Positions 39,778 to 52,649 of a DNA stretch of 64,000 nucleotides are shown here, piece after piece (the stretch's first letter is position 1; each line of letters begins with the position of its first letter). Position numbers and translations under genes: made by a program. The stretch covers positions 1,697,001 through 1,761,000 of the forward strand of contig OX438752.1 in NCBI GenBank assembly GCA_949316235.1, in the 5' to 3' direction. The notes under the pieces were generated by a model, which saw only the letters and a program-made list of their open reading frames with translations, was not told the DNA's origin and ran no database searches. The stretch is from Oegoconia quadripuncta. Taxonomy: Eukaryota; Arthropoda; Insecta; Lepidoptera; Autostichidae.

Positions 39778-41164
39778 AGACCCTACAATAGACAATGCAA
39801 TATGTAACGCCGACCACACGCGCGTTATGATCGAAATATTCGAATCTAAAGCGTAATAAACACAGCTCGACTGGCGGGACCATTTCGTGGTAGAAAAAGG
39901 CCGGAATATATTGTATATTTAGAGTCTGTATGAGACATACAAGACACCGTCTCGGACCGCTACCGCTCCGGTCTCAGTATGTGACGCACTTAAAGAACTT
40001 AATAACTAAGTATGACCTATAAAGAATTGAACTGAGTAAAAATGTACTTAAAGCATTTTTTGATCTGTTATTTTTTTTAGAAAATCTGTAGAGTATAAAA
40101 TCTTTTCGTACCTTCGAGATAATATGCGTATCGAACATAATGCCTGTCTCCTTGCCGTACTTGAATATTTAGTAAGACCTCTTCTAGAATAAACAGTAAA
40201 AATGAACCAAATTAATGCTAAGTACATTTCTACTAAGTCCTAGATTATTGCTTTAGTATTTATGCATCTTGATGTGTGGTCGACGACCGTGGGGCTTTTC
40301 ATACAAAGTACGGTCTGCGAGTCTTGAAAAATTAAAAAACGGACCGCAAACCGCATTTTGTACGTTTGATACACCTTCAGGCCCTCCGTATACGGTGAAC
40401 TTTCATCCCGCGTGAGTAAATAGGATGGCGGCACACAGAAAGTCCGCTGAATTCGCAGGGCCAGCAGTTAAAGCGGTTGCACCGCTCTGTCTGTGTAGGG
40501 CTTTAGAAATAACACAGATAAACAGCCAAAGTGTCTGTTCTGTAACTGTATTCCATTTTTTGTATTGTGTTGCTTTATGAATAGGAGAATGAAGTATCAA
40601 AGAAAGCATATGTTTGTTGGTAGAATCGGATCAATCCGTCGCTTTCCATAAGAGACGACTGAGGAATCGAGAACGAAAAAGAACAGAAGGTAAAGCTTTA
40701 TGTTTGCAAACCACGAATCAATCGAGACTTACACCAGAAATGGACTTTTACATAGATTGTTGACGTTTAATTACTGGACCCGTTCTGCGTACCTATTAAG
40801 TCGTCTTAAGTAGATACTTAAATATCATTAAGTCTCTAGCAGTTATGTACATATTGAGCAGTGTTCAGTTCTTGTCCGACTTATAGATACGACTACGGTG
40901 TTTAAACATGGGAATACCGTTACTGAACTTGACTTAATACTTAAATAGTGGTTAACTAAATACGTATTCTAAAACCAAATTTACATTTGAGAGCGTTCCA
41001 TCCATTATTATTCTGGTAGTTCATTCAGTCTATTTTTTTTTCCGTGTCGAATCATAATTTGTAAAAAGATTTAAAAAGAGCAACCCCTGAGTTTTGCCTT
41101 GTGAATAAACGGTAACTAAATGTAATGGCGTTTTCAGATGTTACCTTTATTACTGACGAAATGT
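39778..41164. other. No recognisable gene
   Basis: Non-coding. Some GC-richer text at 40255-40500 contains only short chance ORFs. Confidence 0.45.
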
Positions 41165-41445
41165 TAATATATAAATAAATAAATAATAAATATTTTTGCA
41201 CATACACACAGCGCCACCTATGTTCCACACTAAGCAACTAGGCTTGTATTATGGATGCAGATGGTTGATAAACTATACAAATACTTTTTTTTTGTAATAG
41301 ATACATATGTAAATGAAAAACATCCATAACTCGGGGACACATGTCTGTATTCATCATACAAACATATGCCCCTAGCGGGATTCGAACCCGTGACCTTTTG
41401 GTATAGCAGCATAGTTTTTAACTACTACACCAAACAGGTCGTCAA
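41165..41445 (-). repeat. SINE-B copy
   Basis: Reverse complement of SINE-B. The body 'cacagcgccacctatgttcc' is at 41207 and the B box (gggattcgaaccc) at about 41378-41390. Confidence 0.8.
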
Positions 41446-42174
41446 ATAGTTACTGAGATAGTATAAAAGATGCTTCAAATGCTTAGTGCACTATGAGCTG
41501 TCCGCCAGTTTCATTTTTGAGAACTTTTCCTACCTGGCCTATCGTGAACAAGCTCAGTTATTTATCTAATTGTGAACATATAATAAACTATTTTATAGTT
41601 TATTTACTAATGTCTCCCGATTATTTAGGAACCATAGAAGCCCTATGTAATCTTGGTTTTAGAATGTATAAAGTTATACAAGTGAAGAATAAAGAAATTA
41701 CAGAGAATAACTCCTTATACAAGCAGGCATTAAAAATGAGTAGAGTTTTATAATCTTTTCATAAGTATCATTAAAAGATAGTCACGAATTAGAAAACGTC
41801 ACAAGAACATGTTTCATTTCACGCATTCTATTTCGCCAATACATAACATTATTTACCATTTTTGACACATTTCGTTACGGAATTCCGAGAAATCTTCACA
41901 TACCCTCTCGCAACTTAGCCACTTTACCGAAATCGATAATCCTCTTTTAACGAAAACATTACAGCGTCTAAACCTTAGCGAGATTAAATCAACGAACGTT
42001 ATGACGAGACGCAATATCGAACATTAGAAATAAAGTTTTTACGATTTAAATGTATCAAAACACATCAAAATTGAATTGCGAACGGTTCATGAAAATTTGT
42101 GAATTATTCTCTATGTTATACGGAACTTTGTCGTCATCCAAAAGCCTTTATTAGACCGATATATTAACCATTTA
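41446..42174. other. No recognisable gene
   Basis: AT-rich; one 86-codon ORF (41493-41753) without any domain or supporting signal. Confidence 0.4.
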
Positions 42175-42348
42175 GGCTGCCCGCCCACGTCAGTCTTTTT
42201 GTAAATCCGATTTTTTACCTGGTACTTTTATCACCGTTTCTTTGACCGATTTTTTGTAGGACGTGTGCGTTTCAATATTGCAATATGTACCTTTAATTTT
42301 TTGCCGACAAAAAATCGGTCACCGATTATAGGTCGTAGGCGGGCAGCC
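42175..42348. mobile_element. PIF/Harbinger-like MITE, 174 bp
   Basis: The ends GGCTGCCCGCC and GGCGGGCAGCC are perfect inverse copies. A TTA duplication flanks them (42172-42174 and 42349-42351), as expected for PIF/Harbinger (TWA targets). An internal 'aaaaaatcggt' occurs in both orientations. Confidence 0.7.
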
Positions 42349-42544
42349 TTAATCCTACTGTGATTGTGGACATTCCATTTTGCGTCACGACTTTATGATC
42401 TGGGCGACTCCATACCGTGAATTTGCGAAGCCATAGACTTGTAGTAATAGTTCCGAAGCCCGCTTCATATTAATCGTTAGTATAATCCAATTAGCAAGAA
42501 AAATCGAAAAAACAAAATACAAAATACATGTATTTATCTTTAAT

Positions 42545-42655
42545 TTTATAATGTATTTATGTAGTATATCAACCATCTGGTATCCATAACACAAGCCTAT
42601 AGTTGCTTACTGTGGAACTAGATGGCGCTGTGTGTATGTCTTTATTTATATCTGT
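42545..42655 (+). repeat. SINE-B 3' fragment
   Basis: 'atatcaaccatctggtatcc' through 'tggaactagatggcgctgtg'; no head. Confidence 0.75.
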
Positions 42656-43077
42656 TTGTGGGGACCTGTAATTGGCTCTCTGTTTACTATAATAGTTTGT
42701 ATTGCAGCTGTTGATTTTTTCGAATAAATAGAAAATAAAATTAATTAAACATGGCAATATTTAGTATCGGGCGGATTAATCAAAGTCAGTGGCCGAATCA
42801 AGAGCGGATCCATGGTCTAGGTCAACCGCTGGTGGTATGGAAGAATGCTATCCCGCATCCACGCCCTCGTCTACAGATGCAGAGAAGACACCGGGGGGTT
42901 TTAGTGGGTAAGACCGCTCCTGTATTTGGAGCGGGGAGATTCACGGTTGTATATAATTATGATAGATGAGCATTTATTTGCATCCACACATTGCATACAA
43001 GTGAAACAATAAATATTATGTGTGTGCCGCAGTAGGTATACAAAAAGGCTACAGCTCAGTGTATGGATTTGCACGAG

Positions 43078-43322
43078 ACGACCGATTGGTGTAGTGGATA
43101 GTGACCCTATCAGCGAAACCAACGGTTGCGGGTTCGAATCCCGCGACGGGTAAATGTTTGTATGATGAATACGAACATTTATTCCCTAGTCTTGGATGTT
43201 TATATAAATATTTATGTATATTTATCCGTTATCTAGTATCCATAGCACAAGCTTTGCTTAATTTGGGACTAGATGATTGGTGTAAGTGTCCGAAATATTT
43301 AAAAAAAAAAAAAAAAAAAAAA
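43078..43322 (+). repeat. SINE-B variant copy with long poly-A
   Basis: The head 'gaccgattggtgtagtggat' and B box GGTTCGAATCC (about 43131-43141) are intact, and a run of about 20 A closes the copy. It is less decayed than the copy at 12914. Confidence 0.8.
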
Positions 43323-43479
43323 ACACTGGTATTCTGCTGAAACCTGAGGGTTGGTCTGGGACAAATCGAAATGTTGAAATATGCTATAATTGCTGTGATG
43401 CTTGGGAGACTCGCCGAGAGCAGTCGCTATAAAGTAACAGTTCGGTTTCAAGCATTAGGTACACCAGCGGCTCAATTTT

Positions 43480-43605
43480 ATAACGATTTTAACGTTGGTA
43501 TGGATGGTATGCTGTTCATGGGCGGCGGTGATTGCTTTCCATCAGGTGACCCGCATGACCGTTTGCCGCCCTCTCATATAAAAAAAAAAAAAGAAAAAAA
43601 AACGT
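43480..43605 (+). mobile_element. LINE 3' end
   Basis: 'gttcatgggcggcggtgatt', 'ccatcaggtgacccgcatga' and poly-A: the same 3' end as 15360-15465, joined to unrelated upstream sequence. Confidence 0.65.
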
Positions 43606-43719
43606 TTTTGATTTTGGTTTAGATGTTTGGTTTAGCTAATTACGACGAGTATTAAAAAATTACGTCTTATTTTGTTTTATCTTATTCGGGACAGCAACGG
43701 AAAAAGGTAAGTATCTAAC

Positions 43720-44110
43720 TAATAATATTGCAAATGCGAAAGTTTATTGCTCAATCACGGATTAACGGATTTGGATGAAATTTGGTATATAGGTAGAATA
43801 TACCCTGAATTAAGATATAGAATACTTTTATCCCGATAAAGTAGGTATATTTGTCTATTGATCTATGTATGTATGTGTATGTATATATATGAAATGTATT
43901 CACGTAGTTTGTATCTGTATCCCTATTTAATACCGCACAACCCACCTATTTCAAAATGTACTGTCCTTATACCCAAAGGTTGCCTGGAAGAGATCGCTTT
44001 TAGTGATAAGGTCGCCAAATTGTACATTCTATTCTTACCACTTTTCTGAAACTGTATTTTCTTATCTGTTGTGCAATAAAGTGTATTTGTATTGTATTGT
44101 TGTTCCCGCG
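43720..44110 (+). mobile_element. LINE 3' end with hairpin (copy B) and related repeat
   Basis: Hairpin ATCGCT-TTT-AGTGAT at 43993-44007 with one G-T pair, then 'gcaataaagtgtatttgtat'. The preceding segment 43740-43850 ('ggatttggatgaaatttggt') is a dispersed repeat related to 44935-45125. Confidence 0.6.
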
Positions 44111-44639
44111 GGATAAAGTAATTAAACATATCCGCGATAAATTTATTCCACGCAGGCGAACCCGCGGGCCTAAACTAAAATATTTCAGCAAAGCCATTAA
44201 AACGTATTCGCAGATATATTCTGATTAGACATACTCGTAAGTTATTAGACAAAAAGAAATAAACTCCCCGGGATGAGGTCCCTAGTAGTGTGCTAGTAGG
44301 GGCCAAAGAATTTATTTCTGATTTTTTTTAATGCCGAAAATTTAGTTTTACCGCTGAGGGTTTTGTGTTAAATAGGGCCAAAGTTCTGTGTTCCTTAGAT
44401 AGTTTGTTAAATAAATTGCTGATTCGAATGACAAAATGTTTTTTTACGATAGTTAGTGCTTGCTCAGTTGCATGTCAAGGGATCACTGTTTCGGATGGAT
44501 AGTCTACTAGGTATATGAATATTAACTTTTTCTAACAGGGATGGACAATCTGTAACACCGTTTGTGGTTTTTATTGTCCTTTAAAATTAGCGCCTGGCCT
44601 TCTTGTTACACACGTCACCCTTTTTCTTACTTTTCTTAT

Positions 44640-44775
44640 GTTTCTTATTGTTTATTTATTTAACACTTTATTGTATATAAGCATACACGTCAAACAAAAC
44701 AAAAACAAAACCAGGAGAATATTAAAATATACAAAAGGCGAGCTTATCTCTATAAGAGATCTCTTCCAGCAAACC
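44640..44775 (-). mobile_element. LINE 3' end with hairpin (copy E)
   Basis: Reverse copy of the same 3' end. Hairpin at 44746-44760; the signal 'acactttattg' is the inverse of CAATAAAGTGT. Confidence 0.6.
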
Positions 44776-44929
44776 GCAGTAAGGAGACAAATAGATGAGG
44801 TAACGTAAAAGTAGACAGCGAGTACACTTACAAAAACAGTAGTTGTAAACAAACATACATAATATACATACATATATACATATATAATAAAATATCTAAA
44901 TATATATAACTCAAAGGTGACTGACATAG

Positions 44930-45135
44930 TGATCTATCAACGCCCAGCCCAAACCACTGGACGGATCGGGCTGAAATTTGGCATGCAGGTAGATGTTATG
45001 ACGTAGGCATCCGCTAAGAAAGGATTTTGATAAATTCTACCCCCAAGGGGATAAAATAGGGGATGAAAGTTTGTTGTTTGTATTTTGATAAAATCTTCCA
45101 CGCGGACGAAGTCGCGGGAGGAAAGCTAGTATAAT
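44930..45135 (+). repeat. Dispersed repeat
   Basis: 'cggatcgggctgaaatttgg' to 'cacgcggacgaagtcgcggg' followed by 'aaagctagta', a block common in lepidopteran genomes as I remember them. Confidence 0.55.
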
Positions 45136-46847
45136 ATAATATGATAAAAATAAATACAAAACCTATAAATAAATATGATATATACTTAAACAAATGTACA
45201 CAAATAATAATAATAATCTATTGAGACAGTTTAAGGTAATGCTCCTTCAGTCGCGATTTGAAGACCGGTAAATTGTTGTAGGTACAATAAAGAATATTTT
45301 GTTTGTTTGTTTGTCAATTATTACTCCTGGTCATTACTCTCCTTTAAAACAATACCGACGAAATGTGTGTGTTTATTTTGTAATAAGTCCTCCATCTATT
45401 AAAGTTTAGTATATTTTTGAGCATTTAACCTCTTAGGCACCCATCCGTTTCAGCTAGATCTGGGACAAATTTTTTATTTGTAAACGAGTGTTTTATAATA
45501 TTATTATTTTTTTAAATTTGTAAATGTGTATTTACTATTTCGTCTTTGTAAATATATGTACAACATTCTTTTTGTGTATGCAATATCTAATGAATGTGAA
45601 TAACAATATAGTAAACAATGCGAACTCTTTCAACACTGTGACATAGACGTACCAGTATATAATAATACGATCATATTTTTGTGTCTATAAAAAAAAAAAG
45701 ACGTGTTATAGTTTAGTTACTGTGAGGTAATTTTCACGAACCGTTCGTTCACAGATCAATAGAAAATGAACGACAGTAATTAATCACAATTACACATCAA
45801 AATACAACCATTCGTGACGTTCAAAAAGTAAACTGCCGCTACTCATGAATACTCCGCAATAATTTAATTATTATAATCATGATTCAATAATATTACAATC
45901 ATTAATAGTACACCTTAAATAACCTTTACAATTAGGACTCCTGACGTGGCTGTAGAACTTATCAAACAGCATTCTTTATATAAATACAAATTAGTGCGTG
46001 ATTTGTTCACAAATCGATGCTATACAAAAATTAAAAACATTATACATACTACAATACGTACAACTAGTAAAATACAAGAATTAACTTATATACTACCAAT
46101 ACCTCTTTGGCACGATGACGGGTGACGGTATATTTCGTATTTTAGATACAACCTCTTTTATAACATTCAATTTATTAATTAATATATGTAATTTTATATA
46201 ACTATTATAACTGTTGCTCTCTCTGAATCATCTTAGCCAAAACTTAGCTATGCTTTGGAACGTTAGAGCAATAAAGACCGCTTGCTGACTACCCTTCCAT
46301 CTACACACAATCGTCCCCACATTTGCCCAACTTAGAGCCGACGTTGGCTGAATCATTAGCGCACTGTTACGGTCGCGTTCCATCAATTTGCATCTCGTAA
46401 GTAAACAATCAACGTCCATAGCATAATTCAAATACACAGTCCAATATAGTCGGCAGTGAAGCATATTTTCAAAATCATCCAATCACAGTCCCAATAAACT
46501 TTATCCAACTTTGTATATCACGTCGCATAAAGTACCAGTGCGCTAATTTAAAGATTTTAGGTACAGAACAGAGAATATAAGTGCAGTCAGTAACCCATAG
46601 TATCGCTTGAATTTCACATCATAAAAAAGAGGCGGATAATTCAAGTGATCTTATTAATTACTGACATTTTAAGATGTCAAGTGGTACGTCAGTAATCGTC
46701 CTTTTTAAGATACCGTAGCCAAAAGGTTATAATCTGTTTTTCTCGAAGAATAAGTAGTAAAGCTAAAATTTGGCATGGTTATATAAAGATGAAATAATTG
46801 TAGTGAATAAACGCCTTTTAGTTTAACTTATTCGCTTTTGATTTTTA
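45136..46847. other. No recognisable gene
   Basis: AT-rich. An 84-codon ORF on the - strand (46228-46482) shows no domain or splice support. Confidence 0.45.
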
Positions 46848-47020
46848 GGTTGGAACGGACTTCCTGCTGCGGTATTTCCGAACGAGTACGACATTGGAAC
46901 CTTCAAGAAACGAGCCTACACCTTCCTCAAAGGCCGGCAAACGCATCTGTGACCCTTTTGGTGTTGCAGGTGTCCATGGGCGGCGGTGATTGCTTTCCAT
47001 AAGGTGACCCGCATGCTCGT
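46848..47020 (+). mobile_element. LINE ORF C-terminus and 3' end fragment
   Basis: 'gtacgacattggaaccttca' to 'ccgcatgct' is nearly the same as 15285-15425. One extra base (gccggcaaacgc) breaks the frame. Confidence 0.65.
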
Positions 47021-47819
47021 ATATATATAAAGGTTGTGAACAAGTTTGCCAAAATGATTTTATTTTAAATTGTATATTTTGGCTACGGAATCTTGTCTTG
47101 TAAAGTTTCAGCAAATGTGGGGATAAGCCCTCGCTCTTAGGTGCGAGTATCTCCAAGCTACCAAAGCTACATCGAATTCCTTTTACTCGTCCCTTGTACG
47201 TAAACAGCTCTCAAATTATTAGCTGTGACTCTAATCCAGGGGTGGTCAACTAGTTTAGGGCTGTGTGTGATCTACCGAAAATAAGGTCCAACTCTTGGAA
47301 TATGAGTTGATGAATAAATTTTTTTTTGGTATGGACAAACGAGCATTGGCATCAAAGTTTGGCTTCCGGCCATCGAAATGTTGTCCACCCCTGCCCTAAT
47401 CCAAATTTTGTGATTAATATATTTTACCTGAATACGTTGCATAATTAACTGAATACATGAGCAACGTTTACCTGCATCGTCAGTAATAATTTTTGGTATG
47501 CCAAATACTTAAGTATAGCTAATGTTATTCCGAGACTAGCTATTCCAATATGGTGTTGTAATTTTAGACCTTGGCATTGTAATAGTGACGCCTTAATTGA
47601 TCGATACCTTTCAAAACTAATTCCCCATTAGGCCAACTTAACGCAGCGATGCGAGTCGCCGGTTCACGATGCAAAATTTTTGTGAATACGAAAAATAAAC
47701 AAACAACGCAGCCATTGCCCGTGGCGAGTAGATCCCCAAATGTTACATCGTAAATTGTCGCTAACACGTGTATAATTTATTATTTACCTAAGAGTATTGA
47801 CCATAACCTCGATGATAAA

Positions 47820-48309
47820 CACTCGTGCCTCACGCGGAGTCACAACGAGTGCCGCGCTACGGTTCGCGGCTCCGATCGAGATGCGGCGGGTCGACCGGCC
47901 GGACACTTAAGTAATTCACCTTAGAAATCGATAGGAAGTCAGTTTTACTTACAATAATTTCCGCTATTTATTAACTAGGGTTCGGCGGCGCCCCGCGCCC
48001 GAACTGACGGTCGGCGCGCGGCGTTCCCGCGACAAATTTCATATAATAAGTCTCTAACCGTTTCACTGCGATCCGTTCTGGACTCCTCGCCGACGTCGGC
48101 CGGCGTCACGGGGGCGGTCAGCTCCCCGCTCGGCGCTCCAGGGCTCCGTCGGGTGTCGCTCCGGTGGGAACTGTGAAGTATTGCTCGAGGTACGTTGTGC
48201 GTCATACTGTGCGGCGCGCGTCGGCTCCGGCTCAGCGCGCGGCGATGCGGCAGAGCGCGTGGCGCACGGCGGCCGCGGCGGCCGGCACGGCGGCGCCGCA
48301 CAGGCCCGA
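47820..48309 (-). other. GC-rich 3' flank of the Drep gene
   Basis: Strongly CpG-rich sequence directly after the stop codon of the Drep exon. It may be 3' UTR. ORFs in other frames here are by-products of GC content. Confidence 0.4.
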
Positions 48310-49268
48310 TCAGAGCCTATCCTCCTCCTCCTCCTCCTCGCCCTCGTCTCCCGCCTCCTCGTTCTCCTCCCGGTACCCGGGGTGCTCGCTGATCGCGTAG
48401 TAGTTCCCGTTGTAGATGACGCCCAGCTCCCGCAGCGCGTCGCCGCGGATAGTCGCCTTGATCGTCCAGTTGTAGCAGTCGTCCGACTCCGACTCCCGAT
48501 CGAGCCGCTCCACGTCGAGGATCTTCGAGCTGAGCCGCTCGAGAATGATGCCGATGTCCTTTATCGTGAGATGCCGCTTCTGGTCGACGCTGAGCTGATC
48601 GATCAGAAGGAGAAACTTCTCGGAGGTGACCGCCTCGTCCTCGACCAGGGTGTTCTCGGTCTCGCTCTCGGAGGAGTCGCGGTCGCCGCGGCGCGCGGAC
48701 TCGGCGTCGAGGAACCGCACGTGCCCCTTGGGCCGGCCCTGCGGCGAGGCTCGCGGCTGGGCGTCCTGGATGGGCGAGGTGGCCACGCTCTTGTGCACCG
48801 CGATGCGCCGTCCCTCCTCGTGCAGCGCGCAGCAGTGGAAGTCGCACTCGTCGGGCGGCGGGCGCGCGGGGGGGTGCGGGGCGTGCGAGAGGGAGGGGGA
48901 GGGGGAGGCGGCCGCGCGGCAGTCGGCCGTGTGCACGTGCGCGGGCGGGTGGTGCTCCAGCGAGCCGCTCGAGCGGGACAGGCGGCCGCGGGGGGCGGGG
49001 CCCGGCTCATCGTGGTTGACGACGGTGATGTGGGGCGGCGGCGGCTGCGGCCGGTCGAGGGACGTCTGGATCACGAGCGACGGCCGCCGGTCGGGCTTGG
49101 CCTGGCGCGAGGGGGAGCGCGCGGCCGGCGACGCCGCGGGCCGCTGGTCCCAGTGGAGCACCACCGTGACGCGCCCCTTGTTGTCCATGATCTTCCATGA
49201 GGGTGTCTCATCGTGCAGCTCCAATGCGTGGATCGTCTCGCATACTATCTTTGGAATTGCCGATATCG
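48310..49268 (-). CDS. Drep2: Drep2-like CIDE-N protein, last coding exon
   Basis: Acceptor TTTCCAG|CG at 49269/49268, phase 1, matching the exon at 50890-51063; stop at 48312-48310. The exon completes the CIDE-N domain ('ELHDETPSWKIMDNKGRVTV', ending 'VLHWDQR'). A long Pro/Arg/Ser/His-rich linker follows, then a conserved-looking C-terminal domain ('LLIDQLSVDQKRHLTIKDIG', 'DCYNWTIKATIRGDALRELG', 'YNGNYYAISEHPGY') and an acidic tail. CIDE-N domains assemble into filaments in DFF40/DFF45 and Drep proteins; Drosophila Drep2 acts at synapses. The C-terminal domain makes Drep2 the best fit, but Drep3 is possible. The exon is far richer in CpG than its surroundings. Confidence 0.75.
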
Positions 49269-49314
49269 CTGGAAAGTTGGAATTGGGGCGATTAGTACAA
49301 ACTTTAAGCATTTA

Positions 49315-49485
49315 TTTCAACGTAGAAGTATTGAATGTCAATTTGAATCTATTGGAAATAAAAATAGGGCTTAAGCATTTTTCGGTCAGTCAGTATGCCC
49401 AAGCTACCAGCGCTTCGGAAAAGGGAAATCATCTGTGGGAAAAGAAGCAGCGCAGGAAACCCACAGGATCATTTTCCTTTTTCTA
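49315..49485 (+). mobile_element. LINE 3' tail
   Basis: 'attgaatgtcaatttgaatc' to 'gggaaaagaagcagcgcagg' also occurs in reverse at 62120-62320. It lies in the Drep intron. Confidence 0.65.
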
Positions 49486-49504
49486 TTCTTTTATGTATAT
49501 AAAT

Positions 49505-49655
49505 ATATTGTTGTGTTCCGGTTGTCAGAGATAAAATAGCCAGTCCCCCAAATGTGTGGTGTTTCCGGGTCAGTACGCTTCCACCTTCGACCTCATCTTC
49601 ACTTAACATCAGGTGTGATTGAGGTTAACTACGAACCCGTCGTGCATAAAAAAAT
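49505..49655 (+). repeat. SINE-A 3' half
   Basis: 'gttccggttgtcagagataa' to 'gtcgtgcataaaaaa', followed by a (TA)n run at 49653-49675. Confidence 0.8.
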
Positions 49656-49679
49656 ATATATATATATATATATATACAA

Positions 49680-50094
49680 CTAATACAATATTATAATTTT
49701 TGGGGAGCTGGGCGAAGTACACCAAGCGTTTTTGTCATTCAGGTAGTCACTAATTTTGTAATAACCTTTTCTTGTTAATGTTGTTTTGACATGGTTTTTA
49801 AATTGTTATTCATTTAGATTAATGATATTCTCAGGTATAAGGTTATAAAAGCGCATACAGTGTCCCATAAATGATGCTATGGGGAACTATGCTTATTATT
49901 GCTGAAACTACGAGAGTAGACATAAACATATATTTATACATAAACACAATAACAACAGCAAGAGTAATAACAAGAAAATTACTAGACAATTCTGAATGTC
50001 AAAAATAGACTCAGCATGCAGCAATTACTTCATGTCTTACGTTGAAGAAGGAAACTATAACTCGTTTAAACACCTTACCCAAAATCAGGTAATA
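49680..50094. other. No recognisable feature
   Basis: AT-rich intronic sequence in the Drep gene. 49725-49900 shows weak similarity to LINE C-terminal text. Confidence 0.35.
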
Positions 50095-50315
50095 TAAAGC
50101 GAAGATAAGTGGTTCGATTCCCAACGCCTACATCCAGTTTGGTTGTTGTTACGAAATTTTCAAAAATGTCCGCATGGACAGAAATAGTGATAGAGTTGTT
50201 TTTTTCGGCTGTTAAAGATCAATAGTCGCCCCTCAATCAGTTAAGAGTTCTGGATGAGCTCACTATGATCTTCACTTAACACCAGGTGTGATTGAAATTA
50301 AGCGTATAAAAAACC
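50095..50315 (+). repeat. Old, diverged SINE-A copy
   Basis: B-box-like 'ggttcgattccc', then recognisable but mutated body segments and 'cttcacttaacaccaggtgt'. Confidence 0.6.
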
Positions 50316-50889
50316 ATGATTATGTACAATCTCAGATAATAGAAGACGATGGTCTTCTGCATAAAGATGCTCTACCTACATGACAATAGTGGCTGAAGCC
50401 AATAACGGAGTTAGAGTAACTTTTATGGTAAGTCCTATAAGCCAAAATTAACAGAGGTAAGAGCTCAATTACATAAAACATAAATGCACTTCGTTTCTTA
50501 CACCTCCCTACAGCGGTGCCGGCGTGAATGGTATTCAGTATTTTCCGACTAAATTATGCATACTTACAATCTACTCCACCCAGTGCTCAAAGGTGCCAAA
50601 AGACTCATAGATGACGGTACTATGGTTTGCAGAAAATTGCAGAACCGAACACAATCGTAAAGTCACCTGTCTATCAGTTTTTTTCGGGAACATTTCTGCG
50701 AGTGTGCGTTGAAATTGCTCAATCTTATTCCACCATCGCCATTTCATTCAGACTAGGCGCGGGGATGGTTTCCACCCTACAGCGTTGATATTCCGAAATA
50801 TTGGCCACATCGTCACTTTCCATCAGGTGAGATTCAAACGCGTATCCAGTCAATCGTAAAAAGTACAGTAAGCTGTATTGGTCACTCAC

Positions 50890-51063
50890 CAGCCTTGATG
50901 ACGTCGACGCCTGTGGGGTACCATCGCTCTCCCTGCCGCAACAGTAACAGTACTGTGTTGGGGGGCAGAGTCCGCCAGTAGTCCCCGTCCTCGACCTGGG
51001 TGCCGTCGCTCTCGAGCACCAGCCGCACCGGCTCGCTCGCTGCTACCGATAACTTCTCCTTTC
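50890..51063 (-). CDS. Drep2: Drep2-like CIDE-N protein, internal exon
   Basis: Acceptor CCACCAG|GA at 51063 and donor G|GTGAGT at 50890, phase 1 at both ends, 174 nt. It encodes the middle of the CIDE-N domain: 'SEPVRLVLESDGTQVEDGDY', then 'LPPNTVLLLLRQGERWYPTG'. This fits between the exons at 52650-52746 and 48310-49268 without breaking frame. Confidence 0.8.
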
Positions 51064-51239
51064 CTGGTGGATAGTACGAATGTTTATGGCAAGGCGCAGT
51101 TAAAAACAAGGGCCAGTATCAAGATTTATTGGGTGAGTTTCATGTGAAATTGTCCGATAGTTTTATACAAAATGTAATCGATAGTCAGGCGATTGTTTTG
51201 TAAATTTCAATGGTCTGTTGACTAACAGACCACGGTCAT

Positions 51240-51415
51240 TACAACAAATATCTGTTTAATATAGGAGTTGCAGACAACCTCCTGGCGGAGTGTGCATGGA
51301 GACTAATGAATCAGCCGCCCAAGTGCTTCTGGAGTGCGAGGAGGTGATATAACGGGCTGTTCATCTCGGAGAGCAGGATTCGCTCCCGGAAACCTGTTTC
51401 TCGGAAGGTAAGTTT
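51240..51415 (+). mobile_element. LINE C-terminal fragment
   Basis: A frame reads 'ETNESAAQVLLECEEV', the zinc-knuckle-proximal tail typical of non-LTR reverse transcriptases. Intronic and fragmentary. Confidence 0.5.
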
Positions 51416-51844
51416 TTCGACTTCTTGCAGATTTGGATGATACAACTAAAATGCCACAGTTTTCCTAATCACGCAAAATAGGCGTGTCAAGTTAGAGAAA
51501 CCAGTCAGCTACAAATAAAGAGACTGTCTACAAATATATTAAAAATTTTGAACAAAACTGTTGCTTAATATTTCGAATGCACAACGCAGGGACAAACAAC
51601 ACAAATAAGACAAAACAACTTTGTCAACAGTGTTTGTAATCGCTTCGAAAAATTTATAACAAGCTTCTTTTAGATTAGAAAAATGTATGCGATTTATTGA
51701 ATTACTTCGAGAGTGAGATTCCTGATTAGTCGCAACAAAACCAGGTCACAGAGCAGTGGAGTGGTAAATCATATTGACCTGCTTGTTTGCTGCTTTAGTT
51801 ATTAGCTGTGGTATAGTGACGGTATAACGAGATTAGTTCACAGT

Positions 51845-52030
51845 TCAAGCGAATGTGGATGGCTGTGTTGGTAGGGGTAGACCACGGCGAACGTACCATG
51901 ATCAAATCGGGGACGTCTTAAAGAAAGGCCAAGGCAAGAGTACCCTAAACCGACGAGCATGTATGAACAACCTTATGAGAATGAATGAAGCAAAAGAGGT
52001 GTGTCAGGATCATAGCAAGTCTGTGGTCTC
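51845..52030 (+). mobile_element. LINE tail fragment
   Basis: '[20 protein letters not shown]' followed by '[16 protein letters not shown]' is an RTE-type C-terminal tail. Intronic in the Drep gene. Confidence 0.65.
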
Positions 52031-52649
52031 TGCCTACCCCTACGGGAAACAGGCGTGCCATTATGTTTGGATCACCATAATATCAAATATCAGATATTAC
52101 ATTAGCTACTTGACAAACTGTCCAAATATTTGGACTATACAAGGTCTATTATTTATTTAGTAGTCTCGATCATGGACACAAGAATATCCAAAGAAAGAAA
52201 GAAGAACGTCCAAAGTAGTCCAAATAATATTTGGTAGCATTTATTTAAAAAAAAGTAACAATAAGATCGAATATACGAACAATGACTTTTCAATCGTGAT
52301 GTCAGAGTTCTAAGAAAATATTTTCGTAGATACATTTTCAGTGTCCGAAAATGGTCTCCGGGGAGCGATTTTAGACGTTTCACCAATCAAATCGGATACA
52401 ATTTCATGTATCAATTTCTTTTCTATTGGTTCCGCATGTCCGCATTTTTGAAACATGGGCACGTTGTCGATTTCATTAAATCAATTCTTATTGCAAAATA
52501 TTATTTCAAATAAATGAATAAAAAGATCATCCACTTAAAAAAATTATACTACATGATCATTAATTATTTAAGTCCACTAAGTTCTCATATAAAAAAAAAA
52601 AGTTATTACTGAATCAAATAAATTAATCTAATTATTTCGTAATACTCAC

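Noticed and set aside
42751..42969. 72-codon ORF with ATG, possible small gene
   Set aside because: No recognisable domain; it sits between repeat fragments and shows no splice or promoter support.
48181..49534. Long plus-strand ORFs of over 300 codons opposite the Drep exon
   Set aside because: They arise from GC-rich sequence lacking AT-rich stops; the minus-strand frame has the CIDE-N and C-terminal domains and correct splice phases.
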